This document shows, one piece after another, positions 8,874-17,059 of a stretch of 64,000 bases of DNA. Position numbers and translations under genes: made by a program. Each line of letters opens with the position of its first letter. Within the stretch, counting starts at the first letter, position 1. Under the pieces are notes generated by a model. It saw only the letters and a program-made list of their open reading frames with translations. It did not search any database and was not told the DNA's origin. The DNA comes from Luteithermobacter gelatinilyticus (lineage in GTDB: Bacteria; Pseudomonadota; Alphaproteobacteria; Sphingomonadales; Emcibacteraceae). The DNA lies in assembly GCF_005849285.1 (NCBI RefSeq), contig NZ_CP040517.1, positions 43,501 to 107,500 of the forward strand. The letters are read 5' to 3'.

Positions 8874-9770
8874 ATGAGCAAATCCTGTGGTGGCGCCTGT
8901 GGCGGTGATGCAACGTCCGCAGCGGATACCGATATACAGGCCTCCTCCGAGGCGCCAGGGAGATGGGTCAGTGTTTATGCCGTGCCGAAGATGGACTGTC
9001 CATCAGAAGAACGAATGATTCGCCTAGCCCTGAACGGCTTTGAGGAGATTCGGGCGCTGTCCTTCGACTTGTCGAACCGCCGGCTGAAGGTCGTGCATGA
9101 CGGCGAGGTCGAGCCCGTCACCTCGAAACTGAAGACCTTGGGGCTAGGCGCCTCGCTTCAGGAAACCGTCGCTGCAAATCCGGAGACCATCAAGGCCGCC
9201 GAGTTTTCGGCAGCTTCTGCTAAGCAAGAATCCGGGACCCTGCGCTGGTTGCTCGGCATCAATGCACTTCTGTTCGTGGTGGAAATGACTGCCGGTCTGA
9301 TCGCCCGGTCCACCGGCCTGATTGGAGAATCCCTGGACAATTTTGCCGATGCGGCGGTGTACGGGCTTGCCCTTTATGCGGTTGGACATAGCGTGAAAAT
9401 GCAGGTACGTGCCGCGCATCTTGCTGGTGTACTGCAACTGATCTTGGCTGTGGGCGTGCTCGTAGAGGTGGTGAGACGCTTTGTATTCGGTAGTGAGCCT
9501 GAATCGCTGGTGATGATGGCTATCGCATTCCTCGCATTGATTGCCAATACCAGTTGTCTGCTGCTCATATCCAAACATCGGGAAGGCGGGGCGCACATGA
9601 AGGCAAGCTGGATATTCTCGGCCAACGACGTGGTGATCAACCTGGGGGTCATCACCGCCGGCGCCCTGGTCGCGTGGACCGGTTCCAATTATCCGGATCT
9701 GATTATCGGCACCATCGCGGGGGGCATTGTACTTAACGGTGCCAGACGCATTTTGGCGTTGAAGGGTTAA
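8874..9770 (+). CDS. Cation diffusion facilitator with N-terminal metal-binding domain
   Basis: Proton-driven inner-membrane exporter of divalent metals. The first 30 residues are Cys/Gly-rich (SCGGACGGD). A short HMA-like domain follows with the motif PKMDCPSEE, then six membrane helices beginning at about residue 120 (WLLGINALLFVVEMTAG). The CDF signature DNFADAAVYGLALYAVG lies in helix 2; the second metal site is in helix 5 (FSANDVVINLGVI). The ATG at 8874 follows TGGAG; a TTG at 8853 is in frame but less likely. It ends three bases before lspA. Substrates are inferred to be Cd, Zn or Pb from the adjacent regulator. Confidence 0.85.
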   Translation: MSKSCGGACGGDATSAADTDIQASSEAPGRWVSVYAVPKMDCPSEERMIRLALNGFEEIRALSFDLSNRRLKVVHDGEVEPVTSKLKTLGLGASLQETVAANPETIKAAEFSAASAKQESGTLRWLLGINALLFVVEMTAGLIARSTGLIGESLDNFADAAVYGLALYAVGHSVKMQVRAAHLAGVLQLILAVGVLVEVVRRFVFGSEPESLVMMAIAFLALIANTSCLLLISKHREGGAHMKASWIFSANDVVINLGVITAGALVAWTGSNYPDLIIGTIAGGIVLNGARRILALKG

Positions 9771-9773
9771 ATA

Positions 9774-10286
9774 ATGCTCATTATTGGCAAAAAGCTCTCG
9801 CCGTATGCCCTATTGTCCATATCGGGCCTGCTGGCAGCGTCTGATCAGGCTGTAAAGTGGCTGGTGCAGCAATCAATGGCCTATGGCGAGTATGTTTCGG
9901 TGACCCCGTTCTTTAACTGGGTGCACCTATGGAACACCGGTGCCGCATTCAGTCTTTTTGCGAATGGTGGAGGCTGGCAGCGCTACTTTTTTATCGGAAT
10001 CGCGGTAGTGGTCTCGATTTTTCTGATCAAGCTGATCCTTGAAAATCGTCATAAAGGAGAAGCCATCGCTTACAGTCTTATCCTCGGTGGCGCCATGGGC
10101 AACCTGATTGACCGGGTCTTTCGCGGCTATGTTGTGGATTCCTTTGATTTCTATTGGCGAGACTGGCATTGGCCGGCCTTCAACCTGGCTGATATTGCAA
10201 TTGTCCTCGGTGCCTTACTTTTCGTTTCCAGCAGCTTGTTGGGTAAAAAAGCAAACACCAATGCCGAGTCGGATGGATCTGACTGA
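9774..10286 (+). CDS. lspA: Lipoprotein signal peptidase, IS-borne copy
   Basis: Membrane aspartyl protease (signal peptidase II) that removes signal peptides from diacylglyceryl-prolipoproteins. The family blocks are visible: AASDQAVKW in helix 1, WNTGAAFSLF, then GGAMGNLIDR...VVDSFDF and FNLADIAIVLG, which supply the catalytic aspartates. There are four membrane helices in 170 residues, the usual length. It follows the CDF gene by three bases and precedes the transposase. A second lspA on an ISL3 element is a known passenger; its benefit to the element is unclear. The chromosomal housekeeping copy would lie outside this window. Confidence 0.93.
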   Translation: MLIIGKKLSPYALLSISGLLAASDQAVKWLVQQSMAYGEYVSVTPFFNWVHLWNTGAAFSLFANGGGWQRYFFIGIAVVVSIFLIKLILENRHKGEAIAYSLILGGAMGNLIDRVFRGYVVDSFDFYWRDWHWPAFNLADIAIVLGALLFVSSSLLGKKANTNAESDGSD

Positions 10287-10307
10287 CACCTACGCCTATA
10301 CAACACC

Positions 10308-11597
10308 ATGACCGAACTTCCCGACAACATCCTTCACCTGCCGCAATACCAAGTACTGGGCTGCAAATCAACCGACGACGAAATGCACTTCCAGGTGGAC
10401 GTGCCCGATCCCATCGCCTGCGAGGAATGCGGCGTGCAGGGTGAGTTCGTACGGTTCGGCAAGCGTGACGTTCCCTATCGTGATCTGCCCATCCACGGCA
10501 AGCGGGTCACTCTCTGGGTGGTCCGCCGCCGATACACCTGCCGGGCCTGCAAGACAACATTCAGGCCCCAGCTACCGGAGATGGTGGACGGATTCCGTAT
10601 GACACTGCGGCTGCATGAGTACGTGGAGAAGGAATCCTTCAACCACCCCTACACCTTTGTGGCGGCACAGACCGGCCTGGACGAGAAGACGGTGCGCGAC
10701 ATCTTCAACGCCCGCGCCGAGTTCCTGGGGCGCTGGCACCGCTTCGAGACGCCCCGCATCCTGGGCATTGACGAGCTATACCTGAACAAGCGCTACCGCT
10801 GCATTCTGACCAACATTGAGGAGCGAACCCTGCTCGACCTGCTGGCCACCCGCCGCCAGGACGTGGTGACCAACTACCTGATGAATCTGAAAGACCGGCA
10901 GAAGGTCGAGATCGTCAGCATGGACATGTGGAACCCCTACCGGGCAGCGGTCAAGGCTGTGCTGCCCCAGGCCCGTATCGTGGTCGATAAGTTCCATGTG
11001 GTGCGCATGGCCAACGATGCCCTAGAGAGAGTGCGCAAGGGCCTCAGAAAGGAGCTGAAACCGTCCCAGAGCCGGACTCTCAAGGGAGACCGGAAAATCC
11101 TGCTGAAACGCGCTCACGAAGTCTCAGACCGGGAGCGCCTCATCATGGAGACCTGGACAGGCGCGTTCCCGCAACTGCTGGCCGCCTACGAGCACAAGGA
11201 GCGCTTCTACGGCATCTGGGACGCCACCACACGGCTCCAGGCAGAAGCCGCCCTGGACGAGTGGATAGCCACCATCCCGAAGGGCCAAAAGGAAGTCTGG
11301 AGCGATCTGGTCAGGGCAGTGGGAAACTGGCGCGAAGAGACCATGACCTACTTCGAGACGGACATGCCCGTCACCAACGCTTACACGGAGTCCATCAACC
11401 GACTGGCCAAGGACAAGAACCGTGAAGGGCGCGGTTACTCCTTCGAGGTGATGCGGGCACGAATGCTCTACACCACGAAGCACAAGAAGAAGGCACCGAC
11501 TGCGAAGGTCTCTCCTTTCTACAAGAAAACCATCGGTTACGGACTGCCGGACTTCGCAGAGGAACTCAACTACGGAGTCGATCTATCAACCATCTGA
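10308..11597 (+). CDS. ISL3-family transposase
   Basis: DDE transposase that moves the surrounding element. The N-terminus has paired Cys-x2-Cys zinc motifs (CEECGVQG and CRACKTTF) and a helix-turn-helix region. The catalytic core shows ILGIDELYL and VSMDMWNPYRAAVKAVLPQA for the first two acidic positions, VVDKFHVV, and TNAYTESINRLAKDKNREG for the glutamate. At 429 residues it is full length with no interruption, so the element may still be mobile. It starts 21 bases after lspA. Confidence 0.93.
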   Translation: MTELPDNILHLPQYQVLGCKSTDDEMHFQVDVPDPIACEECGVQGEFVRFGKRDVPYRDLPIHGKRVTLWVVRRRYTCRACKTTFRPQLPEMVDGFRMTLRLHEYVEKESFNHPYTFVAAQTGLDEKTVRDIFNARAEFLGRWHRFETPRILGIDELYLNKRYRCILTNIEERTLLDLLATRRQDVVTNYLMNLKDRQKVEIVSMDMWNPYRAAVKAVLPQARIVVDKFHVVRMANDALERVRKGLRKELKPSQSRTLKGDRKILLKRAHEVSDRERLIMETWTGAFPQLLAAYEHKERFYGIWDATTRLQAEAALDEWIATIPKGQKEVWSDLVRAVGNWREETMTYFETDMPVTNAYTESINRLAKDKNREGRGYSFEVMRARMLYTTKHKKKAPTAKVSPFYKKTIGYGLPDFAEELNYGVDLSTI

Positions 11598-11638
11598 GGG
11601 TGGTATCAGATTGATGGGGTGAAGGTGCCCCATCAACC

Positions 11639-12706
11639 ATTAAATCCGTATACCCAAAATATACAGGTCTGTTTTACGTCGCGCGGTTTTGTACAAGAAA
11701 AGGCCTCAGGATCCTGTGTTATCATGGTTTTGCCCTGGATGATGAGCATTTGTTTCATCCCAAATTGTTTATTTCTGAAAACGTTTTTCGACGGCGGCTG
11801 GAGAAAATCTCACGAATGGGGTTTTCAGTCTTAAAACTGGATGATGCTGTAAAGCTCATGCAAGAAGACCGTCTACCGCCTCATAGTCTGGTACTAACAG
11901 TGGATGATGGTTGGCAGGGGGTGGAAAATATCGCGTGGCCATTATTGCGGCAATATGGTTTCGACTGGACCCTTTATGTCACCACATATTATGTGGAAAA
12001 ACAGCTGCCGGTCAATAATATCCTGCTTCTCTATCTTTTCTGGAAAACAACACGACAGAAAGTGGATTTCTCTGATTTCACCGGAAAGCTACCTCAGGAT
12101 TTTGTTGCATATCCACATGTGGTTTCGGAAGATCTGGTATCCCGTCTTGTACGGTATGCCGATAGCCTGCCCACAGCTGTAGACAGGCAGGCCTTTGTTA
12201 ACTATGTTGCGATCAAGCTGGGACTTGATCCAAAAAACATAGAACAAAAGCGGTTATTTTATCTTATTGACCAACAGGTGCTTTATGACATGCACCGGTC
12301 TGGTGTGGATATTCAACTGCATACACATCGACATAATTTGGGGGGAGTATGCAGGGAGACAATGTTTCGGGAACTCCGCGACAATCGGGACAGCATTGCA
12401 AAAATCTGTTCGCATCGGCCGACGCATTTCTGCTATCCAAGCGGGTTTTATAAAAAAGAGCATCTGGAATGGCTGTCGGATTGGGGGATGGCTTCTGCCA
12501 CCACCTGTAAGGCGGGATTAAATTACCCCCATACAAATCCCCTAGAATTAAACCGTTTTCTGGATGGGGAAAACATCTCTGAAATTGAATTTGAAGCAGA
12601 ACTGTCCGGATTTGCGGAAGTTTTGCGCTATCTAAAGAACGGCAGATGGCTGGTCCCTTGGTTTCGAAAAAAGCAACAGCCCTTGGGTTATGCGGCTGGG
12701 GAGTAA
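11639..12706 (+). pseudogene. Polysaccharide deacetylase, 5' end severed by the IS element
   Basis: NodB-type carbohydrate esterase domain. The open frame runs without a start from the IS edge and reads TGLFYVARFCTRKGLRIL then CYHGFALDDEHLFHPKLF, the conserved first strand of this family. Further on come VLTVDDGW (catalytic Asp and metal ligand) and LHTHRHN (metal histidines). The first in-frame ATG, at 11750, would drop the CYHGF strand, so the surviving product of 318 residues is probably defective. Composition is AT-rich compared with the chromosome. Its original role was probably capsule or exopolysaccharide modification, inferred from the family. Confidence 0.75.
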
Positions 12707-12791
12707 AAACGTTTTTTTATTGGTCATATCTGGGGGAAAGAGCAACGACACGGCGTTGTCTTTTCGGGAGAGGATGGGCTAGAATACCAGC

Positions 12792-13211
12792 ATGAAACAG
12801 ATGACGCATATTCTGTCTGTCGACAGCGGCGGCACCGGGCTTTATGACATCACCCGCGAGGTGAAACGCTGGGTTTGCGATCAGGGCGTACGGGACGGGT
12901 TGCTGACCTTGTTTGTGCGCCATACCTCGGCGTCGCTGGTGATTCAGGAAAATGCCGATCCGGACGTGATGCGCGATCTTGAGGATTTTTTCCGCAAGCT
13001 TGTGCCGGAAGACAATCGTCTTTACCGTCATGTGGCGGAAGGGCCGGACGATATGCCGGCCCATATCAAATCGGCCCTGACCCAGACCCAGCTCAGCATC
13101 CCTTTGATGGGCGGGGAACTGATGCTTGGCACCTGGCAGGGCGTTTACCTGTTTGAGCATCGCGCCCGCCCCCACCGGCGCAGCATTGCGCTGCATCTGA
13201 TGGGGACATAG
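12792..13211 (+). CDS. yjbQ: YjbQ-family protein (UPF0047)
   Basis: Small soluble protein of the YjbQ/UPF0047 family, some members of which show weak thiamine-phosphate synthase activity; the true role is unsettled. The conserved core is intact: FVRHTSASLVIQENADPDV carries the putative metal-binding histidine, and HIKSALTQTQLSIPLMGGEL plus GTWQGVYLFEHR follow. The length of 139 residues is typical. A second in-frame ATG lies four codons in. The gene is short, monocistronic and lies just outside the acquired segment. Confidence 0.88.
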   Translation: MKQMTHILSVDSGGTGLYDITREVKRWVCDQGVRDGLLTLFVRHTSASLVIQENADPDVMRDLEDFFRKLVPEDNRLYRHVAEGPDDMPAHIKSALTQTQLSIPLMGGELMLGTWQGVYLFEHRARPHRRSIALHLMGT

Positions 13212-13257
13212 GGCGGCGGGCGCGTCATCGCCACCTCAGCCGGATATCATACGGCGG

Positions 13258-14271
13258 TTAAAAATCATACAGTAGACCGGCGCGGGCGATCAGGTCCGTG
13301 GTGTCCCGGTCTGTGGGCGCATCCCGGTCATACAGGATATCAAAGGAAAATTTGCTGCTCAGCGCGCCGTTGATTTTGACTTTGAGCGCTGTTTTATTTT
13401 CCGCGACCAGCAGATTGCCGAAATAGACGTTACTCTCGTTGCTCAGATCGCTGCGTTCGTTGATCATCCAAGTGAAATTGCTGCTGGCAAAGGCATTCAC
13501 CTCCCGGTCAAAATCTTCTCCGGCCAGTTCCTTGGTCCACAGAATACTGGGGCCGCCTTCTACGTCCCATTGATAGGTGTCGTTTTCAAAGACCCGATAA
13601 CCGGCACCCATCGACAGGGTAAACCTTTCGCGGAAAGCCCCGAACTGATCGTTTTTGTAGCCTAGGAAGCCGGACAGGAACATACGTTGCGAAAAGTCAT
13701 AATCCAGTTTGTAGGACAGCCCCCAGGTCTGTTTGTCCTTGACGCCTGAGCTTTTGTTAAAGTCGAAAAATCCCTTGAAGGTGCTGTGATAACGCCCATT
13801 ATCGCGGGTCATTTTCCCGCCAAGGCCGAAGGATTGCTGATCCGTGTTCCCGGAACTGACCAGAAGATTCAGGTCCGCTTCGCCGTCCCAGCCCTTGAAA
13901 TGGAAAAACGGATACTGGGCTTCGGGGATGCGTTCTTCGACCACAGTAATCGGTTCGGGCGCGGGGGGCGCCTCACCAGGAGTCATTTGCGAGGACGGGT
14001 GTGGCCTCAGGGCCTCGGCGGCGCTCAACAAGGCGTCTTTTTTATCTGGATTGGCGGCAATGGCCAGCTCCAGTACGGTTTGGAAATGTTGTCCCCCGTC
14101 CCGCGCGGCGGCCTGGGCCAGGATTTCCAGAATGGCCGGGTCCACCCGTTGGTCTTCGGAGATCAGTTGGTCTTCGGTTTGGGCCCCTGCGGGTAATGAG
14201 AGGGGGAAGGACAGCAGGGCGCATCCGCCGAGGAAACAGGACAAAAGGGTTTGAGGGGTAAGTTTTGGCAT
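13258..14271 (-). CDS. DUF481 outer-membrane protein (YdiY-like)
   Basis: Outer-membrane beta-barrel protein of the DUF481 (salt-induced YdiY) family. The ATG at 14271 gives a clear signal peptide (LLSCFLGGCALLSFPLSLPA, cut after AGA), whereas the longer reading to 14346 adds a charged, unlikely leader. A proline-rich linker with PPAPEPITVVEERIPEAQYP precedes a barrel of alternating strands starting at DGEADLNLLVSSGNTDQQS, a DUF481 hallmark, and ending in the aromatic LLYDF. The ribosome site is weak. Function is unknown beyond envelope localisation. Confidence 0.82.
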   Translation of the reverse strand: MPKLTPQTLLSCFLGGCALLSFPLSLPAGAQTEDQLISEDQRVDPAILEILAQAAARDGGQHFQTVLELAIAANPDKKDALLSAAEALRPHPSSQMTPGEAPPAPEPITVVEERIPEAQYPFFHFKGWDGEADLNLLVSSGNTDQQSFGLGGKMTRDNGRYHSTFKGFFDFNKSSGVKDKQTWGLSYKLDYDFSQRMFLSGFLGYKNDQFGAFRERFTLSMGAGYRVFENDTYQWDVEGGPSILWTKELAGEDFDREVNAFASSNFTWMINERSDLSNESNVYFGNLLVAENKTALKVKINGALSSKFSFDILYDRDAPTDRDTTDLIARAGLLYDF

Positions 14272-14391
14272 AATCTGTGTCTTTCTCACCTGCAAATTAT
14301 CAACGACAGTATATCTACGGTACATATAACGTTTGGCCGACCTCAAAGCCTTATGTCTTCGAGGTCCGGTATTTTGAAAGAATATTCGGGG

Positions 14392-14982
14392 TCAGTCTTT
14401 CTGATAGGTCAGATAGAAACTGATGGGGACGGCGGTGCTGATGGACGGCAGGCCGGCAAGCTCCTGTAACTTGAGAAGTCCGGAAAGTAAACCGAAATTT
14501 TCCGCATCCAGAAAAATCAGTTCATGGGGCAGCACCATGACCCGGTCTTTCGCAAGGCGCACGACACGAAGTTCGCTCTCAATGGCCCGCTCTGTCCCAT
14601 GCAGCGACAGGGTAAAGGTGGTGTCAATCACAAGGCTTTCCCCCGGGGCAAGTTTTTCAAACTCCGCCAGATCAATGGTGCCCCGCAGCGTGGCCAGCGG
14701 GAAGCGATCGGTCTGCCACAAATATTTTCTGATGCGGTCGTTACGGATGTCGATCCAGGTTTCCACGGAAGACAGATCAATGGTCAGCGTGATGGTGCCG
14801 TTTGTGCTGATCCGACTATCTATATTGGTAAAGTGATTGACCTCCCCGATGGTGTTTTTCTTGATGGAACCAAAGGACAGATGGGAATTTTCCGCCTCAA
14901 GCACCCAGTCGGCTCGGGCAAGGGAGGCGGTCAGGACAACAAAGAGAAGGCAGAAAATGAAAAAAAGAGGAAACTTTTGCAT
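14392..14982 (-). CDS. YceI-family periplasmic protein
   Basis: Lipocalin-like YceI domain, a beta-barrel fold that binds polyprenyl or other amphiphilic lipids in some members. The ATG at 14982 is chosen because it begins a classical signal peptide (MQKFPLFFIFCLLFVVLTAS, cut after ARA); the open frame continues upstream without support. The domain starts WVLEAENSHLSFGSIKKN and contains the usual TITIDL-like strand and the DTTFTLSLHG block. The mature protein is about 173 residues, the family's normal size. A second, lipoprotein-type YceI is encoded at 45884-46579. Confidence 0.85.
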   Translation of the reverse strand: MQKFPLFFIFCLLFVVLTASLARADWVLEAENSHLSFGSIKKNTIGEVNHFTNIDSRISTNGTITLTIDLSSVETWIDIRNDRIRKYLWQTDRFPLATLRGTIDLAEFEKLAPGESLVIDTTFTLSLHGTERAIESELRVVRLAKDRVMVLPHELIFLDAENFGLLSGLLKLQELAGLPSISTAVPISFYLTYQKD

Positions 14983-15352
14983 GTCGGGGCCCTGTTGCAG
15001 TTGATGATGCCGTCTTTTTGGGGACAACTTATCGTTCGGTTTTCTCGAATTCAAGACATCGCTGAAAAATTACGGCCTGAACTATATCAAAATATACTAT
15101 GCGATATATCAAAATATATTAAAGGATATTAAAAGAACTGCGCGGACGGGATTTCCGGGTAGAAATTTATCACCACCCCCTCCCTGCAATCAAGGATACA
15201 GGCATACAATACCCTTCTTCCGCTCTTTCCATATTGTTTCCGTAAGGAAAACTGTTGCGATCGTTCGGAGGAAGCGGGGGTAAACGGGGAGACAGGACAC
15301 GGCCGGGATTTGCCTTGGGGTTTGTATTGATCGTGCTGTCGGCTGTTTTCGT

Positions 15353-15379
15353 GGGTCAACCTCTTCACAATTCACTCTA
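15353..15379. repeat. Half copy of the palindromic repeat
   Basis: The sequence ends CTTCACAATTCACTCTA and is preceded by GGGTCAACCT. It is identical to the right arm of the element at 113-255. No matching left arm is visible nearby, so it looks like a truncated copy. Confidence 0.8.
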
Positions 15380-15409
15380 ATAATATGAATGGGGTTAATA
15401 TGAATGGGG

Positions 15410-15438
15410 TTGACATACCCGGGCACTTCCTTAATATT
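15410..15438 (+). promoter_or_regulatory. Sigma-70-like promoter of marR
   Basis: TTGACA at 15410-15415, a 17-base spacer, then AATATT at 15433-15438. The downstream operator palindrome at 15448-15466 would fall across the start site, so bound MarR would block initiation. Confidence 0.6.
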
Positions 15439-15447
15439 AGCCTTGAT

Positions 15448-15466
15448 ATTAGTTAGGCTAACTAAT
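15448..15466. promoter_or_regulatory. MarR operator, site 1
   Basis: A perfect 19-bp palindrome: ATTAGTTAG, a single G, then CTAACTAAT. It sits ten bases after the -10 box of the marR promoter. Related palindromes occur before and after the methyltransferase gene, suggesting a local regulon. Confidence 0.7.
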
Positions 15467-15581
15467 TTTATTTGATCGTGGCCCAATATAAGATATAAGG
15501 GGTATGAGATAAGGGGTCCCGATCCCTAAAACCAGATCAGAAAAAAGGATGACGTTTTCCAACCAAAGGAGTGTGGGGTAT

Positions 15582-16040
15582 ATGATGTCTCTCGGTCAGG
15601 CCCTCGATCATGTGCAAAGATATTTGGCCCGGCGCTGGCAGGCGGAACGCAGCCTGCGCCCCCTGACTTTCAGTGAATATGATTACCTGAAATCTGTGGA
15701 AAGATTGGAGCAGATCTATCATCATGAGCATCAAGGAGAGAAACGGGACTTTCATGGGCAAGGGGCACATCTGTCCCAACTGGCCGAAACTCTGCAGGTG
15801 CAACGGGCCTCTGCCAGTACGATGGTTAAAAAGCTGGAAGAACGAGGGTTGATTGAAAGAGTACGATGCCAATATGACTCCCGGGCCTGGCATATTTTAC
15901 TGACCCGCGACGGACGGGACCTTCTGGAAAAGGAAAGTCGGGTTTATGATTTGGTGGCGCATGAAATCCAGGATTTGCTCACGCCGGAGGAGGGGGTGAA
16001 ACTGACGGCTCTTCTGACGAAAGTCTGCCGAAACCTGTGA
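15582..16040 (+). CDS. MarR-family transcriptional regulator
   Basis: Dimeric winged-helix repressor that normally releases DNA on binding a small ligand. The recognition region is HLSQLAETLQVQRASASTMV followed by KKLEERGLIERVRCQYDSR, the standard helix-turn-helix and wing. The ATG at 15582 has AAAGGAG ten bases upstream; an in-frame ATG at 15549 would add 11 residues. The length is 152 residues. It probably represses itself through the palindrome at 15448-15466 and perhaps the methyltransferase gene through 16336-16354. The ligand is unknown. Confidence 0.88.
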   Translation: MMSLGQALDHVQRYLARRWQAERSLRPLTFSEYDYLKSVERLEQIYHHEHQGEKRDFHGQGAHLSQLAETLQVQRASASTMVKKLEERGLIERVRCQYDSRAWHILLTRDGRDLLEKESRVYDLVAHEIQDLLTPEEGVKLTALLTKVCRNL

Positions 16041-16049
16041 TCTGGCCCC

Positions 16050-16102
16050 GCTGGCTCGTCCAAGATCAGCAAGTTGGTGAAATCGTGAACTCTGGTGTGG
16101 TT
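16050..16102 (-). pseudogene. Relic of an ABC ATPase Walker B region
   Basis: The complement reads FTNLLILDEP. Over about 28 bases it matches the Walker B stretch of the second uup cassette (near 4198-4225) at all but about three positions. No surrounding ABC gene exists, so this is a fragment. It may be a chance-preserved remnant of a lost gene or a short ectopic copy of uup. Confidence 0.5.
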
Positions 16103-16118
16103 TTTCAATGCGAAGTTC

Positions 16119-16160
16119 CCAGGCTGTATGACATCAACCCAGGCTATATGACATCAACAA
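16119..16160. repeat. 20-bp tandem duplication
   Basis: CCCAGGCTGTATGACATCAA is followed directly by a near-identical copy differing at one base. It is non-coding. Confidence 0.8.
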
Positions 16161-16335
16161 GGACAGGACCGTCAAATTCATCACACCAGATCCAATAAGC
16201 ATAAGGGACCGGGCGGGCCGTAATAAGGGCGTGGCTTCGCGTAAATTGTGGTGAGAGTCGCGCTAAAGTTTTTCAACCACATACAAACACTGACGAAAGG
16301 AAAGAGATCAAAGGGAACATGTTATGACTTTTAAA

Positions 16336-16354
16336 GTTAGTTAGCCTTACTAAC
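16336..16354. promoter_or_regulatory. MarR operator-like palindrome, site 2
   Basis: GTTAGTTA, a short centre GCC, then TTACTAAC: an imperfect palindrome related to site 1, about 110 bases upstream of the methyltransferase start. It is probably a second binding site of the neighbouring MarR regulator. Confidence 0.5.
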
Positions 16355-16384
16355 CTAAATAATTCACGAGATGGCCGTTTACAA

Positions 16385-16446
16385 CGCGAGAGTTAAGGCG
16401 GCGAGAGTTAAGGCAGTGAGATTAAGGACAGTGAGATTTAAGAATT
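16385..16446. repeat. Four imperfect 15-bp tandem units
   Basis: Units GCGAGAGTTAAGGCG, GCGAGAGTTAAGGCA, GTGAGATTAAGGACA and GTGAGATTTAAGAAT run head to tail and end 16 bases before the methyltransferase start. In the transcript they would form the 5' leader. Confidence 0.7.
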
Positions 16447-16462
16447 TAAGATAGGGGAACCC

Positions 16463-17059
16463 ATGACCAACAGAAACTGGAAAGCATTTTGGCAGGAATA
16501 TTATGAAGCTTGTGACGAGGTCTGGACCAAACCGGATGATTTTTTGATGCAGGAAGTGCGGACTCTCAAACCGGGTCGGGCGCTGGATCTTGGCGCGGGT
16601 CAGGGCGCGGATAGCATTGCCCTGGCGCAACAGGGATGGCAGGTCACAGCGGTGGATTTTAGTGCGGCGGCGATCCGGGATCTCGCGCGCGCTGCGGCAC
16701 AAGCGGGGGTCAGGATCACCACCCATATCGGGGATATTCTGGATTTTTCTTCGCCCAAAAAATTCGATCTGATTTATCTGTGTTTTATTCATTTACCCAA
16801 AGCCGACCGCACCCGCCTTCTGGCCCAGATCGGGGATCTTCTGGTGCCGGGTGGGGTGGTGCTGTATATCGGCCTGACCGGGGTTGATTTTGAGGATCAG
16901 GCCGCACAAGAGGATCTTTTTGCGCCGGCTGAGGAGATAGCCGGGCTGCTCCAAGGGCTGGAGATTGAAAAAACCGAAACCCGCCGCCGGAAGATGGACA
17001 TTCCGGGGCACAGTTTCGAAGCAGACGGTGTGGTGGTGCGGGCCCGCCGGCGGCCATGA
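16463..17059 (+). CDS. Class I SAM-dependent methyltransferase
   Basis: Soluble methyltransferase of 198 residues resembling the TehB/thiol-methyltransferase branch. Motif I is ALDLGAGQGADSIALAQQGW at about residue 40, motif II VTAVDFSAAAI, and motif III region FDLIYLCFIHLPKADR. Nothing resembles a metal-specific cysteine pattern, so the substrate cannot be named. AGGGGA eight bases before the ATG is the ribosome site. The location between MarR-like palindromes suggests control by the adjacent regulator, consistent with a detoxification role, though this is inference. Confidence 0.8.
   Translation: MTNRNWKAFWQEYYEACDEVWTKPDDFLMQEVRTLKPGRALDLGAGQGADSIALAQQGWQVTAVDFSAAAIRDLARAAAQAGVRITTHIGDILDFSSPKKFDLIYLCFIHLPKADRTRLLAQIGDLLVPGGVVLYIGLTGVDFEDQAAQEDLFAPAEEIAGLLQGLEIEKTETRRRKMDIPGHSFEADGVVVRARRRP

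Larger units (their letters stand above)
8301..11638 (+). mobile_element. ISL3-family element with metal-resistance passengers (ISPpu12-like)
   Basis: The gene set merR, CDF exporter, lspA and ISL3 transposase in about 3.3 kb is the layout known from ISPpu12 of Pseudomonas plasmid pWW0. The right end (11615-11638) reads inward as GGTTGATGGGGCACCT. Two left ends are possible. The one at 8357 (GGTTGATGCTTCACCT) pairs better with the right end. The one at 8301 is flanked by ATTAAAT, which recurs right after 11638 and would be a 7-bp target duplication. Composition differs from the AT-rich flanks, which together look like an older acquired segment split by the insertion. Confidence 0.75.
14983..15581. 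other. 600-bp intergenic region with repeats and marR promoter
   Basis: No gene is supported here. The region holds a right half-arm of the 44-bp palindrome family (15353-15379), a 15-bp tandem duplication (AATATGAATGGGGTT, 15382-15410), and the promoter and operator described separately. The frames on the minus strand at 15129-15486 have no domain or ribosome site. Confidence 0.6.
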
